Positions 45,336 through 56,470 of a DNA stretch of 64,000 bases are shown here, piece after piece. Source of the DNA: Pyrenophora tritici-repentis (lineage: Eukaryota > Ascomycota > Dothideomycetes > Pleosporales > Pleosporaceae); assembly GCF_003171515.1 (NCBI RefSeq), contig NC_089390.1:4588001-4652000 (forward strand), given 5' to 3'. Each line of letters opens with the position of its first letter. The first letter of the stretch is position 1. The notes below the pieces were generated by a model that made no database searches, was not told the origin of the DNA, and saw only the letters and a program-made list of their open reading frames with translations. A program made the position numbers and the translations under genes.

Positions 45336-46379
45336 CTAAAACTTAGGAATAAACATCGGCGTCTCCCTCTTCCACTTCTGGTAGTCCTCACGATCCCCAT
45401 ATTTCTTATCATACTTGTTCTCGCTCAACGGCACCCCACTAATCTTCAGCAGCAAAAAGCTCACAAACGCCGGGCTAGCCGCACACATACCCGCCACCAA
45501 CATCTGTCCCGAAACACCTCCACTCAAGCCCAATGCGGTCTGCGCAGGTTGCCTTACAAGCAGACCAGCTGCCGCAATAGCGATACCCGACCAAAGCGTC
45601 GCCTCACCAAAGTAGTTTGGATGCCTAGATTTCGACCAAAGACCATGGGTAAGGAACTCCTCGGAATGCTTCTTCTGCTTCTTCTCCTTGACCCATTTGT
45701 CCTTTTGCCTATCGGCGATGACTTCGAATGTCAGACCAAAGACAAAAGTCGCCAGACCGATGATATCGGTGAGATACGGTTTCGACGACACAGCCTGGCC
45801 GAGCAGAGAAGTAGCATACGCGGACCTAGGGATAGAATTGACCAGAATGACAGGAAGAGTGCATAGCGACACCCATGTTGCTTGGGCGAAAAATGCGACT
45901 GAGAAGGCGGACGGCGAAGTACGGATTTTTTCGAAACGAGAGTCTTCGCCTCCGTCGCTGGAGATGCGCCGGAAGAGGTATGTTCCCACTTTACACATTA
46001 ATCAGTACAATAATCCTAACCGAAATTCTGTGGGAAACTTACGCCGTGTAGCCCATATCCCCACCGCCGCACTTAGAAGCGCCTGTCTCCACCACCAGGT
46101 CCCTTGTCCCAGACCCTGCGTACTCAGATACTCAGTTAGACCCCCTGTCATGGTCCCTGCAGCTCGCGCTCGCATGTAAGGCAGCACCAGACTCAATGCT
46201 GTGCAGGAGAGATATGTGAAACTGCCGCTCAAGTCGTAGTACTTTTCTGTTTGTGCGGCAATGGAGGGCACGGCGACGGCGGCCTGGATACCGTATGCGA
46301 GTGCAACAGAGGGGACAAGGGTGCGTAGTAGAGGGCTTTTGAACGCGGTTGCGCGGAGAAGCGTTTGCAAGAGTGTCAT
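45336..46379 (-). CDS. DUF1295 / steroid-reductase-like membrane protein
   Basis: A multi-pass membrane protein of the DUF1295 family, related to the C-terminal domain of steroid 5-alpha-reductases; most fungal members have no proven substrate. Two exons, 46379-46043 and 45988-45336 (54-nt intron), give 329 residues. The conserved blocks are TRLGTYLFRRIS (split by the intron), FEVIADRQKDKW, then the cofactor-side motif THGLWSKSRHPNYFGEATLWSGI and the closing DKKYGDREDYQKWKRETPMFIP. About seven hydrophobic segments are seen. Residue FLTHGLW-x-SRHPNYFGE is the best-conserved stretch in the family and is intact. A longer in-frame start (46448) adds a polar leader and is less likely. Confidence 0.88.
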
Positions 46380-47068
46380 GATGGGCAACGTTCGTGAAAG
46401 TCTCCCACGAACTTGAAATGGAAAGCTTGATGTATGGATATGTTGCAAGTTGGAAGGCGGGGGATGGAGTTCTCTTTACATTATACTTTATGCATCACTT
46501 CTTGACCGATCTGCATAGCTGGGCGGAGTACCGAACAAGTCCCGCTTGTGACGCGCCGTGTTCCAACAATTCGTGGTATGGTCGGCCTTACATTCGGGTG
46601 CTTTGGTACCATTGTGGTTGGTGATCTAGACTGGCGGTTGCAATCGATGCCGTCATTTCTCGCTTGTTACTAACCGCGACAGGGGTTGGCTTCTGTGTTA
46701 GTGCTTGATCGGACCTTTCGGACACCGGCGGGACTTGCCTTGCGCCGAGCTGCATAAAAATGCAGGTTATCTACATACTGTATACCTGATCGGAGTATAG
46801 GAGGGACAATATCGGAAGGATCAAGGTCCGGAGCATTGCTCTAAAGGGAAAAGTGGGGTGCGAGAAGCCAAATGGCATATTTGTTGACATATCGCTATTC
46901 GACGCTCGTACGCTTGTAAACGCCATGCAGGTACACAGCCGAACCATGACAATACCAACCATGGATAGACACGCCGGCAAACCGCGACCTCCAATATGCA
47001 AACTCACAATAACATCACAACAGCAGCCCCATTCCTATTAGGTGCCGGCTCGCGCTCTTGCGAAGACT
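46380..47068. other. Intergenic region
   Basis: About 690 bases between two minus-strand genes, holding the DUF1295 gene promoter and the SEC3 3' flank. Nothing else is supported. Confidence 0.4.
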
Positions 47069-50000
47069 CTATCTCCGGAAGGCCGCTTCAACCTCCTTTT
47101 CACTCCAATCAATCTCCACCTCACCACTATATACATCTTGATTGATCGTCGTCAACCTTTCAGCTACATTTACGTACGTCTTCTCGCACTCCTTCAGCAC
47201 CTTGAACACCAGATCTCGACTGATGGTTGGGTCATCCGCGTCGCCAAAGTGCTTGTCAACCCGCTTTTTCAAGGCCTCGATGCCTTTGCGTAGGTCTTTG
47301 GCATCATGTGAGTGTGCCAGTTTTTTAAAGACAGAGTGAGAGTGAGAGGAGCGTTGCGAGATGGCTTGTGCACTCGCGCCGGGCTGAGATAGGAGGGTTT
47401 CGGTCGATTCGATGAATTCCTGTATCTGATTAGATGTTTTCCAGAATGAAGATGCGCATATGTACTTACTAAAAGCTTGCCTAGCGGTCTTCGGATGACG
47501 GCATCGACATAGAGACCCATGTGCTCATTGTACTCATCTTGAGCTTTGCCCTTCCACAGATCCAGGACTGAAACTTGACGCGCATCAACTTCTTCCATGT
47601 AGTGGTTCATGTTCTCAATAAGCAGGATGTGGTAGTTCAACGCCTCCTTGTCCTCTGGATCACCTTGTCCTTGGGAAGCCATGACAGTAGGCGATTCTTT
47701 CGCAATGACCTTTAAGCTCTCGAACATGGCTTTGTTAATTCTCTGATAGCCATCATTTACCATACGTCTGATCTCGAGCTGGTTTCCGCCCTCAGACGCA
47801 GTCGGTAGCATGTTCTCGATAGCAATGGAGAAATGAGGGAAAGTCTTCATGAACGAAATCACTCCCTTGCGCTTCTTGATCTTGACCTTTGTATCTTCGA
47901 TAGCGCGTATTTGCTCATCCAGAAAGCGGCTAAATAGCCCTTGTAGACGCTCGTGTATCTTTTGCAAATTTCTCGTCAAGAAGTCTTGGTTCGTATCTTC
48001 AATGTCGACTAGCTTTCGATCGACGGCACATAGAATGCCTACTCCTTGCCTATGTAAAGTTAGTAATAGTATGGTATGCCGCTAGAATAGCACGTACAAA
48101 GGATCGGCTTTGGTGGCCCAGTCCACAAGGCTCTGAATCTCAGCGGGCCAGAAGGAGAAGATCTCTTCCATGACACCACTAACGAGCTTCGCCATGGCTC
48201 TGTCTGCCTCGAATTGCTTCCGTATCCAGAGATTTGGCCCACGTCGCTCTTCTGGGGGTGCGGCCTGCACTGCATCGGGGAAGTCGATCGAGTCGGTAGA
48301 TGTAGCATGGAAGAATTCGGTGATAAAGTTCTGTTCTGTGAGAAGTACCGGGCCAGTGTCCTCAAGAACACGTGCGAAAACATCGAAAGCATGTAGCTTG
48401 CCATCTTGTGAGGCCGGCTTTGCCTTGGCATCTTTATCTCCAGAAGCAGATCTCAAGCCACGAGCCAAGGTCTGACTTCGCTTAACAGTCAGCTTTCTTG
48501 CCGTGCCTGTGATACTTTCGGGTTCTTTCTCTTGTGCAGTAAAGAGCAACTCCTGTTCCTCGCCAGTGGGCTTCCGAGCGAATTTCCTCCATGCCAGGAT
48601 GTTGTCCCTGACCTCTTGCTGATAAAGTTGCGCTGCTTGGTCTTGGTACATGCGAAGTAGCATGTCCCATGAAGCCCTGTCAATTTCCTTTGCAAATAGC
48701 ATCACTGGACTTAACATCCAAAGCTCGCTTCGACCTGCATCATGGGCGTCTATGTTGTCCTTCAGCGATGGCATAGAGCCGTGATCAAGTCTCGAAAGCT
48801 CATCCTTGGTTGCCATGAATGCTGCACCGAAGGTGATGTTCATATGTTTCTTGAGCCGGTCTAGGAACATGGCGCCTTCGCCAAGATATCGGTCTCTTTT
48901 TTCTTGAAGAGCTTGCATTGTTGCCAAGTCACTATTGCCAAATCCTGCCCGTGCGTTCATCGCGGTAAGATCTTCAGTGGCACCTGAGCGGCCCCCAGAA
49001 ACAAACGATGGATCAATCGTGATCAGCGCTTTGTATAGAAGGACCAAAGAGAATTCAATGTCCTTGAGCCCATTGATCTTACCGATAGGAGCGCGTCTTA
49101 GAGGCTCAAGTTGATCCGAAGTGATGGAGATGGTGTCGACTAGCTGTTGGAGCTCGTGTTGCAACAGACGCTGGTTCGCGGTCTGTACCTGCAAACCCTG
49201 GCTTTGCGCTTCGATGAAAGCAATGTCGTCGTTCAAACTGCTCAACTCGACATTGTACAACGTCAGCAGCCCCTCGAGCTCGTCGCATTCTGCAATTGCG
49301 CGATCCAGCATGCGTTCTACAGCTTCCACTCGATCATCCTTCTGTTCCAGATGATTGAGCCAGCTTCCAGCTTCAACACGAGCAATTTCGCGTTTGATGT
49401 CTGTTTCTAGTAACTCAATGTGCTTGTTAGAAAGCTCGTTGCTGCCCCATCCGAGCTCAGAAAGTATACTTTCGAACTCCAAACCCCGCTCATCAATGAT
49501 ACTAGGGTCTATTCCAAGCTTTGAGATGTTCACAATCTGTTGATTGGATCGGCGCTTCTTCCGTCGCACTTCAGGTTCAGGTGTCGCTTCTTTGGTCGCT
49601 ACTTTTTCTGGCGTTGGTGGCGCGCTTTGCTCTTTCGTTTCTTCTACGGCGCTGGGCTGTGTTGGCGTCAAGGGGCCAGACACAGTCACAGACGGGACCA
49701 CCTCGGTGTTGATATGCGGTCTTTCTTTCGATGATCTATCCGGCACGGGCTTGGGCGCTTCCTCCGGTTTCTTCTCGACTTCTTCTTTGGGCGCCTCTTT
49801 GGGTACTTGGCGCTGCGGTACGAACACTGCGTTGACCCCATCTGGTTCATCTGACTTTTTCGTTTCCTTGTTCAAAAGCTTCGCAGCAGCACCACCGGCA
49901 CGGGGCTTGAAAGCACCTGCAGCCGCCGCAAACTTTCGAAACTTGTTCGCAGCCTCGTTAGTGGCCAACGGCTTCTTCACCATGGGACCAAGGCCGGGCC

Positions 50001-52082
50001 GGTGGGAAGCGTCTTCGTCTTTTTCTTCTGTCGGTGTCGAGACCCCGACTGAATCGGGTGATGTTGAAGGTTGCACTGCAGGTGCGGCTGCTTCAACTGG
50101 CGGAGGTGTTTGCTGTGCAGATGCTTGAGGCGGAGATGATCTTTGTACAGGTGCTTGCGGTACGGGCGTTTCCTGTATAGGGGCTGGTGGTGTGGATGCT
50201 TGCTGTACTGGCGCTAGCGCTGCTTGTGTTGTAGCGGCAGTTGGTATCTGAGGGAGTGGTGACGTAGGCGGTGGTGTAGGCTGTGACGATGCATAAGAAA
50301 CGTTATCTTGGGAAGTAGGTTTTAGTCTCTCCGGTATTTCTGGTCGCCTTCGTGGCGGCACTTCTAGTGGTGGGGCGGGGGATGCAGAAGGTGTCTGGAA
50401 ATTGGAACGTGGGTCAGTGCCCTGGCTATCCACACTCCGTTGCGACGCCTGGGAGGGGCGCGCTTCCATGATTGGCCTTTTACGCTGGGGAGGCTCCTCG
50501 GGGGGCGCATCCTCGTGTCTAGTAAAGCTTGAACTGGCGTTGCTCTGAGCCGTACCTGGCCTCGCGCCACTCTGGGCTGTGCCAGGTCTAAGGCCTCTTG
50601 GAGATGGGTCTCTAGGATCTCTTCTGGGCGAGGGATACCCATTCTGTCTGCGCTGATCTGGTGGTGCGATACCTGGAGGTGGGCCATCAAAAGGCGAATT
50701 TTCGACAGATCTCTCCGATCGTTGAGACTGAGCGTCTCCACGAGGTTGTCCACGAGCGGGACTCAGACTTGACGGGTAGTTGCCAGAATCCGGTGTCCCA
50801 GGCCGACCAGCAAGCTCTGGATTGGAGGATTGCGGTGTCAGATTTCTTGCCGCGAATTGTTGTGCTGTGAGAGGGCTTTGTGCCTGAGCACCACCACGCA
50901 TTCGCATGGTCTCTCCGCTGGGTCGCGAGCGAATGCTGGGATCCATGGGTTGCTTCTGCCGAAGGTTGGGCATGGATGGCGCAGCTGTCATTGAGTTTGG
51001 TGGGTAAGGTGGAGGTCTCCGAGCGTCGTCGCCTGTGCTCGGTCTACTTCCAGGGCGGAGGTCATCATCTGGTCGTCCAGGTCGCCTTGGAATATTGGCC
51101 TCTCCGGGTCTTCTGAAGTTTGGGTTTACCCCTAGAGGCGGACCCCTTCTATTATCCCCAGCCAATGGCGACGAAGCTTCTCCGGGTTTTCGCAGTGGTC
51201 CGCCAGGCGACTTGGGAGGCATTTGTCTCTGATCCGGTGGGCTCGGACGCGGTTGCCCTGGACTGGGGGCACCTTGACTACGACCTGCAGCACGACCCTC
51301 GGGCGTTGCTAAATGAGGCTGACCGTTGGTCAGAGTTCCCAGCTCCGTTGCGCTGAAGCCAGTCAAGATGGGGAAATCTCCTTTAGTATACTTGTTGTAG
51401 ATCTTGACCATACTTCCAATAAAGAACTCCTTCTCTTTCGCAGTCCCAGCTTCCCAGTAGTACGGCTTTCCAATGGTGACGGTGAAGCCCTTGTCTCCAG
51501 CCCACTGCTTACGCTGTGCCTCCTCCTCATTGGCCGGCTCCAGGTGTACGTAGTTTTCGACAGCAGAGAGTTCCTCCATGGGCCAGGTTTTTCCGATGGA
51601 GAAGGTGCCATTTGCGTTTTCTCTGGCCTTGTGCAACTTGACTCGGCCCGTGTTCCGCACAGAGATCATGATGATTCGCGCCTTCTTGTTGGAGGGAGGT
51701 GCGCTCGGTGGAGGCGGGGACTGGGGGAATGCGCCATCTTCTTGAACGCGGATGTGAGTGATGTACGATTCCTGGACTGGGGCCTGTTAGTGTCATGCAG
51801 GTGGAGCAACGAGATGCAGCACCATAGGCAGGCACGGACTGTGTACCCGGACGTTTATGGGCATGTTCAGAAGCACGTACGTTGTCCTTGCTCGTCCACC
51901 TTGGAGAAGCAGCTCTCAGTGATTCTCCGTCGCTCGTCGTCGAATCTTTCGGCGCGGGACATGCCAGATGGGCCAGAGCTGGAGCTGGTGGCGGACGGCG
52001 GCCCCCTAGGACCGCCAGTGGGCAGACGGACCTGGGGACGGTCGCCAGGCCCGTTTGTGTAGTTGCGTGGCCTCCCCTCCAT
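47069..52082 (-). CDS. SEC3: Exocyst complex component SEC3
   Basis: A subunit of the octameric exocyst that tethers secretory vesicles to the plasma membrane at hyphal tips and septa. Four exons (52082-51881, 51776-48098, 48049-47470, 47419-47069) join in frame to 1603 residues. The N-terminus carries the SEC3 PIP2/Rho-binding PH-like domain: LQESYITHIRV, then FTVTIGKPYYWEAGTAKEKEFFIGSMVKIYNKYTKG. A long Pro/Ser/Arg-rich disordered region follows, typical of filamentous fungi. Then come the coiled-coil part and the SEC3 C-terminal domain, with LGWGSNELSNKHIELLETD, LMNARA-like spectrin-type helices and the final WSEKEVEAAF. The length is larger than the yeast protein owing to the disordered linker. 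It diverges from SRP40 at 52588. Confidence 0.93.
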
Positions 52083-52588
52083 GGTGTTGCTCTGCAGCTC
52101 TTTACGGGGTTGGTTTGACAGGTGCGTGGCCTATATGGAGCATGCGCCAATCACTGCCGCCCGGCGCTAGCGAAAGGGTCTCTGAAGGCTGCCATCAAAT
52201 GCGAAACCGTGGTAGTGAGTCTTGCGATGCGGCGGGCGCAAGGCGTCAGTGGGCGAAGCTGTGTTGGGCAGCAACTGTCCGTGGGCAGTCTGGCAGCCTG
52301 GCAGTATACGAAGTGCCAGAAGACAGTACACAGTAGGTTGACTAATGCCGACGGCGCGGGGAAAGGACGCAATGTCTTACGGTGCGGAGAGCGACGTCTT
52401 TGGCGTCGTGTACTGGATATGAGACGGCAGGCGCGCGGGACAGGGATCACGTATCCAGCCTAGCGCCGTCCGAGGTACTGGACTATTCCGCCCGCCGTCA
52501 CTTTTTTCTCGACCAACATTTGCTACTTTTGCATCAACACAACTCACCTACCGCACCACTACTCGTTACGCGACCTCAATCGCGCGCA
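52083..52588. promoter_or_regulatory. Bidirectional promoter region (SEC3 / SRP40)
   Basis: Five hundred bases between divergent start codons of two growth-linked genes. It should hold both promoters; no specific motif is claimed. Confidence 0.5.
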
Positions 52589-53914
52589 ATGGCTACCGAC
52601 AAGAAGGTCTTCAAGAAGGCGAGCGGCGACGAGAAGAAGGCCAAGCCATCTGCAGTCGCCAATGTTCAAGTTCCGCTTGAGCTCGTCAAGACGTTCCTAG
52701 AGGAAAAGGGAGAAAAGGGCGCTGCTGGCAAGCTCCAAGAGTTTACACAATGGGAGAGCGCCAAGAATACACCAGATGCGCCTGAGCCAATGGACGTGGA
52801 TAAGGAAAGCGCGTCCAGCAGCGACTCTAGCAGTGATTCTAGCAGCGAATCCGAGGCAGAGACAAAACCCAAAAAGTCCAAGAAGGCTTCCCCAAAGAAG
52901 GCGCCTGTGAAGGAGGATTCTTCTAGCTCCTCCAGTTCATCCGATTCCAGCTCCGATTCCGACAGCAGCTCCGATTCTGACTCTGACGAGGAAACTGCGC
53001 CGGTGAAGGTGAAGAAGGAAGCGAAGAAACCCAAGAAAGCGAAGTCAGTGTCCTCATCATCGGCATCTTCATCGAGCGAGTCCAGCGATTCTAGCGATTC
53101 CGACAGCAGCTCTGACGACAGCTCCGACGAAGAGCCAGCCAACATTCCTCTCCCCGACTCAGGTTCCTCCGCTGCGTCTAGCGATTCCGAAAGTGATTCA
53201 GAGAGCGAATCCTCTAGTGATTCCTCTAGTGATAGTAGCTCAGAATCTGAGGCTGAGGAGAAGGTTGAGAAGAAGGATAAAAAGACAAAGGGCAAGAAGG
53301 CTGCGTCCGTCGCATCGTCGTCTGCCTCTAGCTCGTCGGACTCAGACTCTTCGGATTCTTCAGATTCCTCCGACGATAGCGACAGCGACAGCGAATCCGA
53401 CGCGTCATCAGCAAAAGCATCCAAGGCCAAGAAGAATGTAAAGAAGGGAGCAGCCTCTTCAAGCGAGTCTAGCTCTTCTGATAGCTCTTCTGATAGTTCC
53501 TCAGACAGTTCCTCCGATTCCGACTCCGATTCCGACTCTGGCAAGGCAACAAAATCCACTGCGCTCGAGCGTAAGACGTCAGCTAGTGACTCGTCCATGA
53601 CCCTTCCCGCAGCATCGCCTCAGCCATCTGGCAACAAGCGCAAATTCAATGGTTCTCCCTCGGCAGACGCTCCCAAATCCAAGAGAAGTCACGTAGAAAA
53701 CCGCTTCCAGCGCATCAAGCCCGACGTTCAGGTCGACCCCAAGCTCGCAAGCAACGCATACGTTTCGTACGACTACGCCGACCGCGCCCACGCGAAACTG
53801 ATCGTAACCAAGGGCAAAGGCTTTACCAAGGAGAAGAACAAGGGCAAGAGGGGCTCTTACCGCGGTGGCATGATTGACACATCAGGTGGCAAGGGTATCA
53901 AGTTTGAGGATTGA
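52589..53914 (+). CDS. SRP40: SRP40/Nopp140-like nucleolar phosphoprotein
   Basis: A nucleolar chaperone of box C/D and H/ACA snoRNPs, related to human NOLC1. Single exon, 441 residues from the ATG at 52589; the frame is open further upstream but that leader looks noncoding. The N-terminus has a LisH-like segment (PLELVKTFLEEKGEKGAA). The middle alternates Ser/Asp/Glu runs, the expected casein-kinase-2 sites, with Lys-rich spacers such as KPKKSKKASPKK and KKDKKTKGKKA, the Nopp140 repeat plan. The C-terminus has the SRP40 domain: NRFQRIKPDVQVDPKLASNA, GKGFTKEKNKGKRGSYRGG and the closing GGKGIKFED. The family call is firm; repeat numbers may vary between strains. Confidence 0.92.
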   Translation: MATDKKVFKKASGDEKKAKPSAVANVQVPLELVKTFLEEKGEKGAAGKLQEFTQWESAKNTPDAPEPMDVDKESASSSDSSSDSSSESEAETKPKKSKKASPKKAPVKEDSSSSSSSSDSSSDSDSSSDSDSDEETAPVKVKKEAKKPKKAKSVSSSSASSSSESSDSSDSDSSSDDSSDEEPANIPLPDSGSSAASSDSESDSESESSSDSSSDSSSESEAEEKVEKKDKKTKGKKAASVASSSASSSSDSDSSDSSDSSDDSDSDSESDASSAKASKAKKNVKKGAASSSESSSSDSSSDSSSDSSSDSDSDSDSGKATKSTALERKTSASDSSMTLPAASPQPSGNKRKFNGSPSADAPKSKRSHVENRFQRIKPDVQVDPKLASNAYVSYDYADRAHAKLIVTKGKGFTKEKNKGKRGSYRGGMIDTSGGKGIKFED

Positions 53915-54102
53915 GAATAAGATAATGTTGAGACATGAGGAGGCGAATGTGCCCGTATTGTCGGAGCGTATTTCTTTCAGGCGAATACGGGAGTTTCAGT
54001 GTACACCAAAAGCAGCATACCCTACATTGGCGGTACTCGTATCAGACCGTGGGTGCACATAAGAGTAGTTTAGAACATAGTCTTGTTGGATCAATAGATG
54101 AT

Positions 54103-54619
54103 TTACTTAGTTTCGTACAATGATGAACCATGCCACACCATCACACACGCCCCTGTCCCTTTCGCTCTGGAGCTCGAAACAAAAGCTCTGGCAGTACCGC
54201 AATGTACATATATACATCTACCCACCATCCTCCCCGTCACAGCAGTCCAACACCCCATCCCACATCTCACTTCCCCCCCATCCCCCTCCTCAAACTCCAC
54301 AGGCAAATTCATGCCCACCCTCCTCGCACTCAGCCTCACGCGCTCCTCCTCCGTCATACCCATACCGGGATTGTACCGCTCCAGCAGCGACGCATACGTG
54401 CGTTGCGCCTGCACATATTGCACGAATTGCTCGCCGAGCTGCACCTGGCTTTGTGTGTTGGACCGCGGTGTGGACAGTGTTGCGCGGATACGTTGTTGTA
54501 GTTTTGAAGGCGCGGAGAGCTTTTGGTGCTGCGTGCGTGTTGTCTGTGGGGTTGAGGGGAGTTCGCGGAGGAGGCGGCGGTAGAGGGATTGGAGGGTTGG
54601 TGGGGTGGGGGGGGGGCAT
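54103..54619 (-). CDS. FMC1: FMC1-like mitochondrial ATP synthase assembly factor (one frame break)
   Basis: A small LYR-type protein needed for assembly of the F1 part of mitochondrial ATP synthase, especially in heat. The conserved part is clear: TLQSLYRRLLRELP (the LYR motif near the start), then LGEQFVQYVQAQRTYASLLERYNPGMGM and ERVRLSARRVGMNLPVEF. The natural start is the ATG at 54619, but the following run of ten C (54616-54607 on this strand) puts it one base out of frame; nine C would join it. Past LPVEF the frame runs on for some 60 codons without family resemblance, so the real end may be nearer 54290 through a missed intron, or the tail is extra. It is head-to-head with the EngB-type gene. 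Confidence 0.72.
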
Positions 54620-54849
54620 TTTGATATCTGGCAATTGGATTGGTGGGCAATGGAGGTTTTCGGAGGTGCTGGTTGCGGTGATACACGTTGTGTCGAATGT
54701 TTAGTCGATTTAGTATGTGATGTTGGAAAGAAAGTTCGCCGCGGAGGTCTTTTGCGGCGAAAAGTTGCGGGTGACGCTTTGGCCAATCGTGAACTTTGCT
54801 GTTTATGCAACCACTGGTTCTTTTTCTCTGCACACACCTGGATTTAGGC
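54620..54849. promoter_or_regulatory. Bidirectional promoter of two mitochondrial genes
   Basis: Only 230 bases lie between the start of FMC1 and that of the EngB-type GTPase, both predicted mitochondrial. A shared control region is likely; no motif is claimed. Confidence 0.45.
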
Positions 54850-56470
54850 ATGGATGTTTGGAGGCAGACACCACGGTATGTATGTCGCCAATGTATAAGG
54901 CATTATCGTAAACGTCCTGCGGCAATCAGAATTGCACGGGCACCTAGCCCATTGAGCGCCGAGCCATTGGAAGATGGAGTACGAAATGGGAGAGTGCGGA
55001 TCAAGAAACACTGGAATGGTGACAAAAAGGATGAGTTTGTGCCGGAACGGCCGAATAAGAGTGGACTGCATTTGAGTAAGACCCAGTATCAGTTTCACTT
55101 GGACATAGAAAAACCGAAGCTTTTGAGGGGAGCAAGACCGCCTCTCCCGTGGAGGCAACCTGTATGGGTTTCGAGTAAGGAGATAAAGCGACGGGAAGCA
55201 CAGAGAGAGGTATCTTCGAATTTGACGACTGCGAAAGAGAGACGGAGAATGTTGAGACATCCACCGGAAAAGGAGGATAAAGAGGTGGGAGAAGAAGTAA
55301 AGGAAGAAGTAGAGGCAGATCCGGCGGTCGTAGCTGAACTATCCGAACCAGAAGTATACGAGGAGCCTACACCAGTGAGGCCACGGAGATCTGTTGTTAC
55401 ACTGACCAGGACTGCGCGCAGAAGTGAGCCCCTAGAAGAACTACAACCATCCAAACCATCCCTGCCCCTAGGCTTAACCCCAGAACCAAAACCACAACCG
55501 CAGCCCATTACCTCGGACGAAACACCCGAAAAGCCACCATCCGAGCATGCAGTAACCCACATGTCACTCTACCACAACAACCTCCAAGACTTCCACTGGT
55601 ACTGGGAGTCCATCCCACCCACCATTGCCCAAAAATCCCAAGCAAACCACTTCTTCACCAACCACGGCAAAACCGCCAAGCTCCTCCGCAGCGTCGCCCA
55701 ATTTCGCCTCTTCCCCGAATCCGACGTGCCCGAAGTCGCCTTCGTCGGCCGCTCAAACGTCGGCAAGTCCTCCCTCCTCAACACGCTCGTAAACGCCGAC
55801 ATCAAAGCCCTACTCGCCCGCACATCCGCAACCCCCGGTTTCACAAAAACAACGAACCTCTACGGTCTCGGGCCGGGAAACGGCGTAACGATAAAGCAGC
55901 AACCCGACGGCCGCGACAAGATCGTGGGTAAGAATGGGTTAACGATTGTTGATATGCCCGGGTACGGCGAGGGTTCCTTGGCGGCATGGGGAACGGAAAT
56001 CCTAAAATACATCCAGAACCGCAAACAACTCCGTCGCGTCTTCGTCCTCATAGACGCCCAGCATGGAGTCAAAGATAAAGACCGTTCACTCCTCGCTACT
56101 TTGCGTCTCTCGGGCGTAAGCCACCAGGTCATCCTTTCCAAGCTGGATAAAATATTCATCCCGCAGGCCAAGGAGATTAAGCGGTATGATGGAAAGTCAC
56201 CGCGGGTGCTGAAGCCAAAGGGCACGATGATTGGGCTGCGGCACACGATGGAGGACTTAAAGGATGATATCCAGCCGAAAGTGGGGGGGTGGTGCTCTAG
56301 GAGAGCTTCTGGGGGTTAGTGCGGAGACGGTGGTGGATGGGAAGAGGTTGGGGATTGATCATGTGAGGTATGCGGTGCTCAAGGCCGTGGGACTGGACGA
56401 GCTGTTTAAGAAAGATGTCAGTACGCCGTGGGGGATGTCGAAGAAGATAGAGGGGAGGGGGGAAGGTTAG
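54850..56470 (+). CDS. EngB-type GTPase, probably mitochondrial (one frame break)
   Basis: A TRAFAC-class EngB/YihA-family GTPase, which in bacteria and mitochondria assists large ribosomal-subunit assembly (Mrx8 in yeast). The start at 54850 gives MDVWRQTPRYVCRQCIRHYRKRP, an Arg-rich presequence with CxxC. A long charged linker follows. The G domain has G1 GRSNVGKSSLLN (near residue 300), G2 SATPGFTKT, G3 DMPGYG and G4 LSKLDK. An earlier in-frame ATG at 54796 adds a hydrophobic leader. Near 56283-56289 a run of seven G changes the frame and the reading ends at 56319; with six G it continues through LGELLGVSAETVV and HVRYAVLKAVGLD to 56470, giving about 539 residues. The extended end fits the family better. 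Confidence 0.82.

Noticed and set aside
49544..50128. Plus-strand frame of 194 codons opposite SEC3
   Set aside because: It lies fully antisense to the confirmed SEC3 exon and has low-complexity Gly/Ser composition, a shadow of the Pro/Ala-rich linker.
51313..52062. Plus-strand frame of 249 codons near the SEC3 start
   Set aside because: Antisense to two SEC3 exons and their intron, with no domain or start context.
52666..53598. Long minus-strand open frame of 310 codons rich in Ser, Glu and Leu
   Set aside because: It is the antisense mirror of the Ser/Asp/Glu repeats in SRP40. Codon bias of such repeats leaves the opposite strand open; no domain is present.
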